Positions 42,085-51,835 of a stretch of 64,000 nucleotides of DNA are shown piece by piece. Location: NCBI GenBank assembly GCA_016648135.1, contig JADDOH010010114.1:41742-105741 (forward strand), written 5' to 3'. The position numbers were made by a program, and so were the translations under genes. The stretch's first letter is position 1. Each line of letters opens with the position of its first letter. A model generated the notes under the pieces. The model was not told the origin of the DNA. It saw only the letters and a list, made by a program, of their open reading frames with translations, and did no database searches. This DNA is from Agrypnia vestita (taxonomy: Eukaryota > Arthropoda > Insecta > Trichoptera > Phryganeidae).

Positions 42085-42360
42085 TCCAATGAATAATCGC
42101 AACTGAGGTGGCTTGGTCACGTACTAAGAATGTTTGATGACCGAATGGCTAGGAAAATACTGAGTGCGATTCCTGAGGGAAGACGTCCAGTGGGCCGCCC
42201 CAGACACAGGTGGGCGAGGCAACTCCAGAAACTATGTGAGTAAAGAATTAGACTACAATGGACGGAGGCCGCGCAATTAGCGCAAGATAGGGACGAATGG
42301 AGGCGCCTTGTCGATGGAATGGGTCCCCGACCCGAATAGAACAAGGGAAGAAGATGAGAT
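42085..42360 (+). pseudogene. LINE C-terminal tail, second RTE-like type
   Basis: Plus strand: 'LRWLGHVLRMFDDRMARK', 'IPEGRRPVGRPRHRWARQ', a stop, then 'RIRLQWTEAAQLAQDRDEW' and 'RRLVDGMGPRPE'. Pattern WLGHVxRM...GRRxxGRPxxRW...AQDRxxWRxLV is the C-terminal end of endonuclease-reverse transcriptases of LINEs. Distinct from the SAYPHGETA type. Confidence 0.75.
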
Positions 42361-42489
42361 GAGCTGTATTGATTGCCTAAGGGAAGGTGCAATCTATGTA
42401 TAGGCAAATAGTAATACTGTTAGTGCGGTACTTACATAAAATAACTCGCTCGTCTTGAAACAGACCGCCCAGGTACTCTGTCAGTAATA

Positions 42490-43015
42490 AAAAAAAACTA
42501 ATCTATAAAAACCAAGTTTTTATTTTACTCCCTTTCTTTGTAAATTAAGTTTACCATCATGTAATTAAATAATTGATTGACTGAAAATGAAACATGTCTA
42601 GACAAATATCTATGTCAGAAATCTCTAAAAATATATCTTTATTATTTGATTTCTTCCCAAAAAACCGAAGTGTGCTGTCATCTGTGTTCTATAGTTCATA
42701 GTGAAGTACCTATTATACCTACTGACGGAGTAATTCAAATTTTAAATATTCCGTGACGTTATCGGGCCGCCGTTGGTACCTTTTGTAATGATTCCAATTT
42801 GAAAAAACCATTAAAAATTTGAAAAATACAAAATTATACTATAATTATTATTATTTTTTAACGAAAATTTGGCAGATCTTCTTGATGGTCGCCACGAGTC
42901 TGCTTGCAAAGTTTCAGCTCGATTGGATCACGGGAAAAGGGTTAAAAGTCGATCCAAAGTTTTTTTGTCAAGGAAACAAGCAAGCAGACGCCACGAGTTA
43001 AAAGAAAGGAAGTAA
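42490..43015 (-). mobile_element. Family D arm, single copy
   Basis: Inner end 'aaaaaccaagtttttatttt' then ACTCCCTTTCTTTG; outer end 'cgccacgagttaaaagaaa' and 'ggaagtaa'. Middle blocks 'cgccacgagtctgcttgc' and 'agctcgattggatcacggg' as in copies 1 and 2. No partner arm nearby. Confidence 0.65.
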
Positions 43016-43249
43016 TAAGTGAGTAATTTATGCGCATGTATGAATTTTTTCTGCTGAAACATGTGGCTAAATCCAAGATAATGGTCCCATTGCATATACA
43101 ACGAAAATGATTATTTCACTATATTATCGAATGTGCTAATAACTAAATGAAAGATAATTTACATTTAAAAAGTAAGTATTAAATAAGATATTACATTTTA
43201 AAGTTTCGAAAAATGCACTGCATATTTTGACATTTCATAGGCAATATAT

Positions 43250-43310
43250 GAGGTTAGGTTAGGTTATTAGGTTTGGTTAGGTTACGTTATTAGGTTTGGT
43301 TTGTTTAATT
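43250..43310 (+). repeat. Interstitial TTAGG-type run
   Basis: 'gaggttaggttaggttatt' and variants TTAGGTTTGG. Matches the TTAGG insect telomere unit with several changes. Similar shorter run at 1542-1560. Confidence 0.6.
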
Positions 43311-43914
43311 TAGATTACGATTATTTTAGTTAGATTAAATTAACAGGACATTAAATTATATAGTGAAATACTTATTTTCATTGTATGTACAACGGGACCA
43401 TAGTCTTGGATTATTCCAAACATGTTTTTTCAAATTATTGTGTTTCTGCTGAACAAAGGTCACATGTTTTTAAACACACTGGTACATACATATGTAAGCA
43501 TGCGGTTAATTTATTTACACATTTGATTAATTGTTCATCATGCCCGTTGTTTCTTTAACACGATTAAAGCACACTCAAATTGAGCTCATTTTATAACCAT
43601 AAAGGGCTATAAATTGGACCAGCATGCGCCATAAATCAATTAAGGCGCCCTCGAAGGCGTATCACAATTTTATTCACATAAAAATTACGGAAATCAGTCG
43701 GCCAATCAAATGCTACAACTAGCAATCGTAGTTTGTGCTCGTTTTTAAGGACAAAGTATATGAAACTGTCAGAAGTTAGATGGAATTGAAAAGCTTGTTT
43801 TGGTTTCTTTTTGATCTGTTCTGGCGGAAATCTGCTACTCTTGGGAGGTAGAGATCCAAATGTCCCTCCATATTGTCACGAAATGTTAGAATCAGACAGA
43901 ATTACGCACTATCG
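43311..43914. other. Unclassified, possibly single-copy DNA
   Basis: The block 43540-43690 is moderately GC with 'ggcgccctcgaaggcg' and 'ataaagggctataaattgg'. It has the look of conserved non-coding DNA. No gene motif. Confidence 0.35.
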
Positions 43915-44350
43915 AAATCCGGAATCGACCGGGCTATTCTCGTAAATTTTGGAAACATCGAGAGAATGACATTACCTATAAAAAGAGGTCGACCGGCTAC
44001 TGTGCACTCAGTGTGTGTCAGAGTTGACAGCGGTATATAATCATAGAAAGCGAAATCGTGCGGCGTGTATTGCTAGCGGCAGGCGCGTGCAGCGGGAACA
44101 TTGAAGCGTGACTTTTTTGTAAACGTATATTTTGGAAAAAAAATATTGACGATATTGATTTTTATGATATATCAAAATATCAATTGTGATAGAAATATTA
44201 CGAAATATATGTTGTATTCCGATTTTTTCCGTGCTGCAATGTTCTCACTGCACGCCCCTGGCTAGCGGGTGTGTGTTCCATCGATAGTAAAGTTAAAAAA
44301 GTACCTACCAATAAGCGAGAAGTTTTTTAGTGCGAACCTGAGCGATTTAC
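43915..44350 (+). repeat. LTR-like repeat, copy 1, split by a hAT-type MITE
   Basis: Aligns in order with 51.96-52.22 kb: 'gggctattctcgtaaattt', 'tggctactg/cggctactg', 'gtgtgtcagagttgacagcg' and 'gcgagaagttttttagtgcg'. A TATA-like 'tataaaaag' at 43978 lies about 30 bases before 'tcagtgtgtgtcag', a promoter layout seen in insect LTRs. Confidence 0.5.
44080..44260. mobile_element. hAT-type MITE with 8-bp target duplication
   Basis: 181 bp. Ends start CAGGCGCGTGCAGCGGGAAC (left) and CAGGGGCGTGCAGTGAGAAC (right, inverted): about 24 bp with few mismatches. Flanked on both sides by GCTAGCGG (44072-44079 and 44261-44268). An 8-bp duplication with CAGGGGCG ends is the hAT signature. The related repeat at 52.13 kb has the empty site ('actagcgcttg'). 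No coding capacity. Confidence 0.88.
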
Positions 44351-44612
44351 TAAAACATTCTTATGTTTTGGTTTTTGACCGGAAATTTAAAAATCCTTGT
44401 TCTATTTTTTACGCTGTTTAACGGCCAAAAATAGATATACTACTTATATACAGCTTAATATATTAAAAAATTCGTACAAACCTCGTACTTAGTATATTCA
44501 GTCTTGGCGGAAAGTAAGGACTAGACGATACATGACCGTGTGTGTTATTTCTGTACCTGTTGGAATCAACCCCAGTAGGCCCGAATTACAAAAAATAATG
44601 ATTTGTGAGCAT

Positions 44613-45327
44613 AAGGCGTCTGATACACATGCTTATTTAGTGGCACGTGAGCATGCGCAGTATCGACTTTGACAGTGGCATGCTTATTAGTGGCATGTGT
44701 GTACGCACATTGCCAGAAATAAGCATGCCACTGTCATTTACCATAGAGAAGGGGTATCTTTGGAGCATGTGTGAACAGACTTGCTTATTTATGAGCATGC
44801 TTATGTCATTCGCGGGCTTCGCGGCTATTATTATCAATGCGATCTTCTCAGTCCGCGACAGATGAAACCAATATGGCGCGTTGGGAGATGATAAAACATT
44901 ACTTTTCGTGACTTATTATAGGAATCACGAATGTCTGTGGAATACTCGGTCACCGTTGTGTAAAAATAATATAGTGAGAAATAATGTTTACGTAACTTTA
45001 TTAATAGGCATGAATGATTCAAATCTTACAATAAAAATTATATAAACTAAAATCAAAAATGTGCGGATGGAAACTCGGGAACTTTTTTGATTTATTGGTT
45101 CACTTGAATTTTCTATTTCAGTTTGCAAAGTTTCCATTTTGAACGAGAGCGTCTCTATTCTATGACAAGAGCATGCCACTAATAAGCATGTGTGTTTGAT
45201 TGTTAGCTTTGGGCATGCTTATTTATGAGCATGCCACTAATAAGCATGCCAGTAATGAGCAAGTGTGTACAGTTGTTAGGGCATGCTCATTAGCATGCCA
45301 CTAAAGAAGCATGTGTATCTGTACCTT
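44613..45327. mobile_element. 715-bp foldback with repeated AAGCATGCCACT words
   Basis: Ends: left AAGGCGTCTGATACACATGC, right inverse AAGGTACAGATACACATGC. Inside both ends are many copies, on both strands, of ATGCTTATTAGTGGCATG-like words (about five left, six right), around a centre of 0.35 kb without them. Many sub-terminal repeats are typical of hAT-type and similar non-autonomous DNA transposons. Superfamily unassigned; no clear target duplication. Confidence 0.7.
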
Positions 45328-45777
45328 AACCGACGGACGCCGTCTTCGGAGGACAATAATAATAACAGTGCCACGTGCTCCTGTCATTCCTGCTGCCCGC
45401 GGGGCGAGAGGGAACCCGAAATAGGTCTTTCCCGAAGCAGGGTTGCCAACCGTCCCGTATTGTTGAATCGAATCCATTTCCCGTATTCATTTGTACACCA
45501 TATGAAAGGAAATCCAATAAAGCACGTTTGACTGCATGATTCTTTAACCGTTTGAATTAATTTTTAAAATTTAGAAATCACTTAGGAATTGTCCTTTAAT
45601 CGCGTGAGGTTCGAAAGGGGAGGAGAGGGTTCGGGAAAAGGAAGAGGGGGGAGGGTATAGCGTATTTATTTCCTCAAAGGCGCGTGATCTTAACTCGCCG
45701 TTGCATTTTTATCACGGTGCTTAATTTTCCAGAATTAACTTATATTATACCTGTAAAAATTACATTATTGGGTAAGG
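45328..45777. other. Unclassified, GC-richer, possibly single-copy
   Basis: 45330-45480 and 45600-45720 contain CG-rich words ('ggacgccgtcttcgg', 'gggaggagagggttcggg'). No gene motif; open frames on both strands at 45283-45531 have none. Confidence 0.35.
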
Positions 45778-45835
45778 GGGGTTGGTCTAAAATCTTACCA
45801 CATATCATTATGTGGTAAGATTTTAGACCAACCCC
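45778..45835. repeat. Perfect 27-bp-arm hairpin at a LINE 5' border
   Basis: Left arm 45778-45804 (starts GGGGTTGGTCTAAAATCTT), loop TCAT, right arm 45809-45835, an exact inverse. The right arm runs straight into LINE ORF2 sequence at 45841. An inversion at the 5' border during target-primed reverse transcription, or an assembly fold, could produce it. Confidence 0.85.
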
Positions 45836-45840
45836 AAGAC

Positions 45841-46214
45841 CAACCCAACGATTATCCAACAAAAGACCTCTTTAATAAATTACAAGTCCCTAGTTTAGAA
45901 AATATCTACAAGCAAAATTGCATATTTCAACTATATAAAGATTTTCATAGTGACAACAAGCTGACCCAAAGAGTATCAAGTAGCAGAAATGTAACACTTG
46001 GTAAATTACATATCCCTATGATACATACCACAACTGTAGTAGCAGAAATGTAACACTTGGTAAATTACGTATCCCTATAATACATACCACAACTACTCAG
46101 CATCACTACACATTCAGAGGTGTGAAATGGTTCAACGAACTGCCTGTTGAATTGAGGACCGATGATAATTATGAGGCATTTAAAAAAAACGTGAAAAAAT
46201 ATTTTCAAAAATAA
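45841..46214 (+). pseudogene. Jockey/CR1-group LINE ORF2 C-terminus with tandem duplication
   Basis: Reads 'YPTKDLFNKLQVPSLENIY', 'SSRNVTLGKLHIPMIHTTT', then about 56 bases are duplicated so that 'SRNVTLGKLRIPIIHTTT' occurs again in another frame, then 'YTFRGVKWFNELPVELRT' and 'AFKKNVKKYFQK' to a stop at 46212-46214. End motifs GVKWFNELP and FKKxVK are typical. 3' UTR to about 46510 has 'gatactcctcttctacacac' and an A-run at 46499-46509. Related to 22.0 kb. Confidence 0.78.
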
Positions 46215-46520
46215 TTAAATTTTTATTTTATTATTTATATATATATATACCTATTACTTACTTAATATTATATATTACTTACTTATTATACTTACTTATT
46301 ACTTTACTTATTGCTTACTTATTAATATATATATGTACCTATTATTTACTTAATATAACTAAATTGTCTATACATATAAAATGATGAATATGTACATTTT
46401 ATTATCTGTAAATGTAAAATGTAAAGATACTCCTCTTCTACACACGAGTCCCTCATGTAGAAGAGAAAAATCCAACATATGTAACTAGCTTTATTTTGTA
46501 AAAAAAAAATGTATTTGTAA

Positions 46521-47259
46521 AAAATTGTTAAATAAAAAAATCATCCGGGGGAAAGGGGGGGGGGGGGGGGTTGTTTTAAATAAAAAGGTGCTTGAAAAAA
46601 ACAGCAAGTGATTAAGGAGACCCCTTAGTGAATCACAGGCTAGAGCCAGTAGAAGATTTGCGTCGTATGTTGACGTGAAGAAGTTTCCTATTTGGGTCAC
46701 GTGCTACGTGGGGATTAATATCACAGTATACTAAGAACAGTAATACGTCTTCATACAAACTGGCCGCTACCCATTAGAATGTGTGCGTGCGTGCTCGGCG
46801 CCGTGTACGCACGCACTGTGACGCACACATTGACATAGAATATGGGGGCACAAGGCGGCGGCAGTAAGGGCCGTGCCTTCGGTGCCATTCGCGCTCGCAG
46901 CCGCCGCTTTAGAAAAAAATGCGCTTCCTGAAAAAACTGCCTATTTTATGTTTGTGGTGCTTTACTAAAAAGGTGTGTTGATTATCACAAAGACTGTGAG
47001 TTTTTAAAAGTCTACGTTGATGTTAATCAGCGTTCTTGCAATTTAAGTGCAGAAACTAGGTATACTAATTACAGAAATTTTCGGGTTTCGTGTCTACCTT
47101 ATGCGTCGGAATCTCAGACGAGTTAAAAGAAAGGGAGTAAAAATAAAGTGACAACCCTAGCGTCAATGCAAGAGTAGGCTGATAACTCGACAGGCCGGAG
47201 ATAAACTACTGTTCTGAGTATACTGTGTTAATATCGTCTTCTCTGACTTAAGGCAAACT
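46521..47259. other. Unclassified; poly-G tract and GC island at 46750-46910
   Basis: G-rich tract at 46547-46571. The island includes 'gtgtacgcacgcactgtgac' and 'gcgctcgcagccgccgc'. A family D outer end ('gacgagttaaaagaaaggg') remains at 47117-47142. No gene. Confidence 0.35.
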
Positions 47260-47435
47260 CGAAGGCAAGATAGAAGAAAGACGAGGAGTTGGTAGAGAGC
47301 AAATATCCTGGCTGCTCAACATCAGAGAGTGGACCCGAATGAGATCAGTGGAGGATTAGTGGAGGATAGGAAGATTTTCGCACTAGTGATTGCGTTGGGA
47401 GACCCGACAAGGTACAGAGAGAAGAAGATTAATTA
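47260..47435 (+). pseudogene. LINE C-terminal tail, third type, decayed
   Basis: Reads 'GKIEERRGVGREQISWLLN', 'REWTRMRSVED' then stops. The pattern GKIxxRRGxGRxxxSWLxNIReW is the end of another LINE family. A similar short tail lies at 57.06 kb. Confidence 0.6.
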
Positions 47436-47484
47436 AATTAATTATTTTTAATGTTGACCGGTTTCTATACCACTCTATCTTCCT

Positions 47485-47645
47485 CGGGATAGACGAACTA
47501 TAACTGCATGACTTTGTCATCTCACACCGAGGGTTCCAGAGTTGATTTCCGGTGAGGTCATTAATTTATATGATTTCCTCAAACTTGGGTGTTTTTGCTT
47601 CAGTGATGGGGCCTCTTGGCCTGTCGAAACGTAAAAAAATAAAAA
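47485..47645 (+). mobile_element. tRNA-derived SINE, copy 3
   Basis: Plus strand: head decayed, 'tcacaccgagggttccaga' with B box GAGTTGATTTCC (mutated), 'cggtgaggtcattaattta', 'ctcaaacttgggtgttttt', 'ggggcctcttggcctgtcg' and A-rich tail. Confidence 0.72.
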
Positions 47646-47734
47646 TATGTATAGAAATCAACTATCAGGTAGAGGCGTGACCTTATTCAGTGTGGGGGTG
47701 TGGGTTAGACTTTGACAGGAGTCAGTGAAATTTA

Positions 47735-48240
47735 TTTATGAAAAAAATATTTATAGAAACAAATAACCGTCATTACAGGTTAAACAGTATTGAAAAGTAC
47801 ACAAAAAAGCAATTTAAATAACTCAAATAAAGCGCTATACGATGAAAAAAATAAAAAGTCAAAACATCTTCGAGTAAAACACTAAAACATTACCAGGTGT
47901 TACTATAAAACCTATCACTGTCTCAGAATAGACTGCATGTTTCTTTTGAAAGCATTCAAGCTGTCATGAAACATTCTACAAAATCACTGTACTTATTACC
48001 CAGTCTGTATTAGTGATGAGTCTTTGTGGTAGTTAGCTCTCGTATTATCAAAGTAGAATATATCTGTTGAACGTGTTGTCATCGAGACTCTAAGAAAAAT
48101 GTCAGAGAGAAGATCGGGACTGTCAATTTGAGGATTGATAATTTTATACAGAAATATTAAGTCTAATAATTTCTTTCTATCTGACAAATATGTCATTTGG
48201 TATTAATACACGGTTAAAAATTATGCATTCAGATTATAAG
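47735..48240 (-). pseudogene. Jockey-like LINE 3' end
   Basis: Minus-strand frame 48196-47996 reads 'SDRKKLLDLIFLYKIINPQ', 'DSPDLLSDIFLRVSMTTRS' and 'DNTRANYHKDSSLIQTG', then after a frameshift 'DSLNAFKRNMQSILRQ', the usual end. 3' UTR down to an A-rich tail at 47735-47760. Confidence 0.75.
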
Positions 48241-48477
48241 GTTTCACAGATAAATAATTTAGAAATTCTTGAAATAAGAAAAAGTGTCAATATTAAGTCT
48301 AATATAATTATCACAGGTGAAATTTGTAAACAATCCTGAATATTTTTCCACTTAACCACTTTTCCCCTTCTAATAACTATGTAATCCCTTAATTAATTCT
48401 TCTAACTCTCGCTGCCTTTCCTATTTTTTTTAATCCTTTCATAATGTAAATCTATATTTAACTTATGTATACTAGTT
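48241..48477. other. Unclassified AT-rich stretch
   Basis: No content recognised. Confidence 0.3.
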
Positions 48478-48560
48478 TATCCTGAAGATGAGAACATTGT
48501 TTCTGAAACATGTTGATATTTTATCTCTTACAGTGGTGAAAACAAATTAATTTTGATTTT
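48478..48560 (+). ncRNA. Hammerhead-like core and 3' word
   Basis: CTGAAGA 48482-48488, extra T, hairpin GAGAAC..GTTTC with loop, GAAAC 48505-48509, ATG, TT as cleavage dinucleotide. Stem I TATC/GATA has 4 pairs. Then 'cagtggtgaaaacaaatta' as in 59.6 kb. The pair closing stem II is mutated (tTGAAA in place of CGAAA). Confidence 0.5.
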
Positions 48561-48701
48561 ATATTTAATTAAATAAATATGTCACCCAATGTTTAAATAT
48601 GCTTTCTGAAGAACAACTGTTTTTAGAAAAATTAAATATAAATAATTAACAATTTCTAATTTTTTGTATTTCTTGGGCACTTACAATGTAACAATTTCTT
48701 T

Positions 48702-49046
48702 CAGACATTATTAAAGAGCTTAAATTTACAATGTACAATTTGTTACTTATTAAAGAATTTACGCTACCGGTTTCGACACGGCACGACACATAAAATTCTA
48801 ATATTAACATCGTTAGCAAAATAATAGCCCCGTGTAAGTCACCATTACTAACCATGTTCCCTCCCTCGCCCCTCCCACTCCACAAATCACCCCCGCCCCC
48901 TAAAGACACCTAACACAGTACTTTCGCATTTTAGATTAGTTTGAATAACGCTCGTTAATGACACGGACGTGTCGAAACCGGTAGCGTAAATTCTTTGATA
49001 AGTAACAAATTGTACATTGTAAATTTAAACTCTTTAATAATGTCTA
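48702..49046. mobile_element. Inverted-pair element (PLE-like), copy 4
   Basis: Arms about 85 bp: 'tcagacattattaaagagct' to 'ctaccggtttcgacacg' on the left and the inverse at 48965-49046, with very few differences. Each arm has GTGTCGAAACCGGTAGC; the right arm also has a hairpin GACACG-GA-CGTGTC with TTAATGA before it, a decayed hammerhead-like core (about 48966-49000). Confidence 0.72.
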
Positions 49047-49337
49047 ACGATTTCTATGCTACTGGCAACCCTGCTGCAACCGTGAGGTCATTGCTCCCCC
49101 AGGGTATACAGTGGGTAGGTACTTTCGGCAAACAGTATGGGAATGTTTTTTATCGCAAAACACCGCCCCCTATTTTAAACCTGACGCCCCTGTCGGCGAA
49201 GCGGCGCACCATATTCTGTCTGTGAAGATTGTAGCGTCGTGTGCCCCAACAAGGGTGCGTTCTGTCGCTTTAGTAAACTTATCTGCTCATTTAGCCCTTG
49301 AATGGCAAATGATAGACAATTGGATGAGCTTGTATAG
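49047..49337. other. Unclassified, with an open frame
   Basis: Two overlapping plus frames (48995-49225; 49111-49383) read without known motif; 'GTFGKQYGNVFYRKTP' appears in one. Might be part of a retroelement 5' of the tandem duplication. Unsupported as a gene. Confidence 0.3.
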
Positions 49338-49496
49338 TTTGTTCTCTAGGGATGGCAAGGTTGAAAAGACATCGCAAGTATAATATGAGTGTCACGAGAG
49401 TCTAAAAACAACAAGAACTACACATAGTCGAAGTCTCCCTAACATTCTAAATTATGTTTAAAACATCTAAATTGTGCCAGAAATTTCTCGAACATT

Positions 49497-49846
49497 TTAT
49501 TTTTATTTTTTTTAATTTTTTTTTTATTAATTTTTTTTTTTTTACATCTCAGACCCACAAAACATCACATTGATATTTGTCTGTAGGTGCATCAATACAT
49601 ATATATAAATAAATCGTATTTAACAGAAATACATTCATATTAATTAATTACAATAGATCTTATAAACTCAAATACAAATCAACAATACAATACAACATAT
49701 ACAAGAAAAAATACAAATATTACCAAAATCAAAATAAGTCTCTTTTATTTAATAACATATTCATTTATTCTGTATTTTGCCCTTTTTTATTAATATCCAT
49801 TTTGACACGACATGGGATTTTATTTAATATTTTTGGTATGACATAT
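49497..49846 (-). mobile_element. 5'-truncated LINE 3' end inserted in a tandem repeat
   Basis: Poly-A/T tail at the 49497 side, body identical in order to 62605-62946: 'ctcagacccacaaaacatc', 'ttgtctgtaggtgcatcaa', 'gacacgacatgggatttta'. The element stops at 49846, where the 62.6-kb copy continues into coding sequence. No target duplication that I can define. Confidence 0.85.
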
Positions 49847-49913
49847 AGGAGTATAAATTACGCAAAAGACGACAGTTCAACTTTGACGAGTACCTAATGT
49901 GTTGACGACACAT

Positions 49914-49958
49914 CAGCCTTGATGATGGACCCTGCAATGGGATCCGAAACATCGGCCA
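49914..49958 (+). ncRNA. Hammerhead-like core, family A, copy 3
   Basis: TTGATGA at 49919-49925 (first base changed), extra T, GGACC/GGATCC stem with a bulge, GAAAC 49946-49950, ATC as possible cleavage site, GGC after it pairing with GCC before. Confidence 0.45.
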
Positions 49959-50568
49959 GAAAGGGAGAAACACGCCAGAATATCCCAGAAAACTCAAACC
50001 AGAAGAAGAAGATTCCCCAAAAGTTTTTGCTACTAACGAGATACCTGTATAACAACAACTCCAGCCGCGATTCTTCGATAAAATGTTACGCACTTACTAA
50101 CGCGATTTTTAACCCTGTACCGTGTTTTATTATTTATATATGACCGTTAAAAAAGGCCCCATTTATTTTGACCACGCTTATATTAGCTTCACCTGTTTGT
50201 CTGGACGGAATCTAATAATCGATATTTCACCCGCTTTCCGCTGTCCAATCAAGCTGGAATTTTGCACCCAGATGTATTCTCGATGACAGTATGTGAATCA
50301 AGTATTTGTTTATACAGTTTATATAGTTGTATGCTCTCTAGGGATGGCAAGGTTGAAAAAGACATCGCAAGTATAATATGAGTGTCATAGGAGTCTAAAA
50401 ACAACAAGAACTACACAATCGAAGTCTTTCTAACTAGCATTCTAAATTATGTTTGAAACATCTAAATTGTGCCAGAAACTTCTCGAACATTGGGAGTATA
50501 AATTACGCACAAGACGCGCAGTAAAGACAGTTCGACTTTGGCAAGTACCTAATGTGTTGACGACACAT

Positions 50569-50613
50569 CGGCCCTGATGATGGACCCTGCAATGGGATCC
50601 GAAACATCGGCCA
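50569..50613 (+). ncRNA. Hammerhead-like core, family A, copy 4
   Basis: CTGATGA 50574-50580 intact, extra T, stem GGACCC/GGGATCC with bulged A, GAAAC 50601-50605, ATC as cleavage site. Stem I GGCC before the core pairs with GGCC after it: 4 pairs. Best family A copy. Confidence 0.55.
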
Positions 50614-50955
50614 GAAAGGTCATAGAAACATGCCAGAATATCCCAAAAAACTCAAACGAGAAGAAAGAGATTTACCAAAAGTTTTTGCTACTTACAACGA
50701 GACTCCAGTCGCGATTCTTCAATAAAATGTTTCGCACTTACTAACGCGATGTTTAATCCTGTATCGTGTTTTATTATTTATAGATGACCGCCAAAACAAG
50801 GCCCCATTTGTTTTGACCACGCTTATATTAGCTTCACCTGTTTGTCTGGACGGAATCTAATAATCGATATTTCACCCGCTTTCCACTGTCCAATCGAGCT
50901 GAAATTTTGCACACAGACGTATTCTCGGTGACAATATGTGAATCAAGTATCAAAT

Positions 50956-51835
50956 TCACTAATTCATCAAAATTAATTAAAAGCTGCCTTAGAATGACAT
51001 TCGTATCCCCCTACCACTGAATTACTAATCGTGTGTGTCTTAACCACTAGAACAGCGAGCATGCCTAAATATAATAAGCGATTTTAATTTTTTTTACGAT
51101 ATTCATTTAAAGAATTCAGATTTTAAATATACATAGATATGATACTACAATTATTATGTACTAGCTAGACCGCATTCAAAAGAATGTCCGTAAAAAATAT
51201 GTGTGTTGTTACGATGCAAAAAATGAATACAAAATAAGTTTTTCTAGTAAGTAAGTAACCTTTTTTAAACTAAAAAAATATATTTATTTGGAATATCATA
51301 TTGAGGCTTGTAATACGGACTTTCCCCTCGCTTTCTTCTTACCGGACAAGTCTAGGAAATGGTCTTTTGATTGTGGTCGACCTATAGTAGCTATTACAAT
51401 AAGTTGTATTATAGTTTACCATTTAGGTTGAGTGTTATAGATTATCACTACGTGCTACTGGCACTTACTGCAGACTACTAAGAGGAGATCAAAGTGATGG
51501 CGTAGATTTCTTTAAATACGACATTCGTACTTTACGGTTCTATTTAATTACATCAAGTTTTACACGCTGCGATTCTACTTCGATATTTCATCTATTTAAT
51601 GACTTTAGTTAACAGTCGGGAAACTTCACAAGTAACATTACACTGAGAAAACTGCTGTGATGCGTGTGGCTCGCCAAGGATCCGGGATTGGCTTGCTGTT
51701 GGCGCGACTTCCCGTCGAACGTTGGCCATAGATTTTTTGTCGTAGCTGGCTGTTTGGATTTGCCGGCGTTCGAAACAAGTAGACAAGTAGAAACAACGTA
51801 GAGGGAACATTGTTCTTAAAACGTATTATAACGAG
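50956..51835. other. Unclassified stretch, GC-richer at 51590-51810
   Basis: A minus-strand open frame of 72 codons (51592-51810) has no known motif. It borders the LTR-like repeat, so it could be LTR leader sequence. Confidence 0.3.

Larger units (their letters stand above)
49338..50955 (+). repeat. Direct tandem duplication (about 0.62 kb) with a LINE insert in copy 1
   Basis: Copy 1 about 49338-50315, copy 2 about 50325-50955. Both start 'ctctagggatggcaaggtt' and end 'tgtgaatcaagtat'. Each carries family A hammerhead core and a block 'gcttcacctgtttgtctgg' with 'ttgcac(a/c)cagatg' words. Copy 1 holds a 350-bp LINE 3' end (49497-49846) at a site that is empty in copy 2 ('gaacattgggagtataaa'). 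Confidence 0.85.

Noticed and set aside
42117..42407. 96-codon frame on the minus strand
   Set aside because: Shadow of the plus-strand LINE tail, which has the GHVxRM and AQDRxxWR motifs.
43978..44040. Host gene promoter
   Set aside because: The TATA-initiator layout is in a repeat with a second copy at 52 kb, so an LTR-like origin is simpler.
46547..46571. G-quadruplex regulatory element
   Set aside because: A nearly pure poly-G run next to a LINE tail; simple slippage explains it and nothing links it to a gene.
49111..49383. 90-codon plus-strand frame beside the tandem duplication
   Set aside because: Its end lies inside the duplicated repeat and no domain is recognisable; kept only as unclassified sequence.
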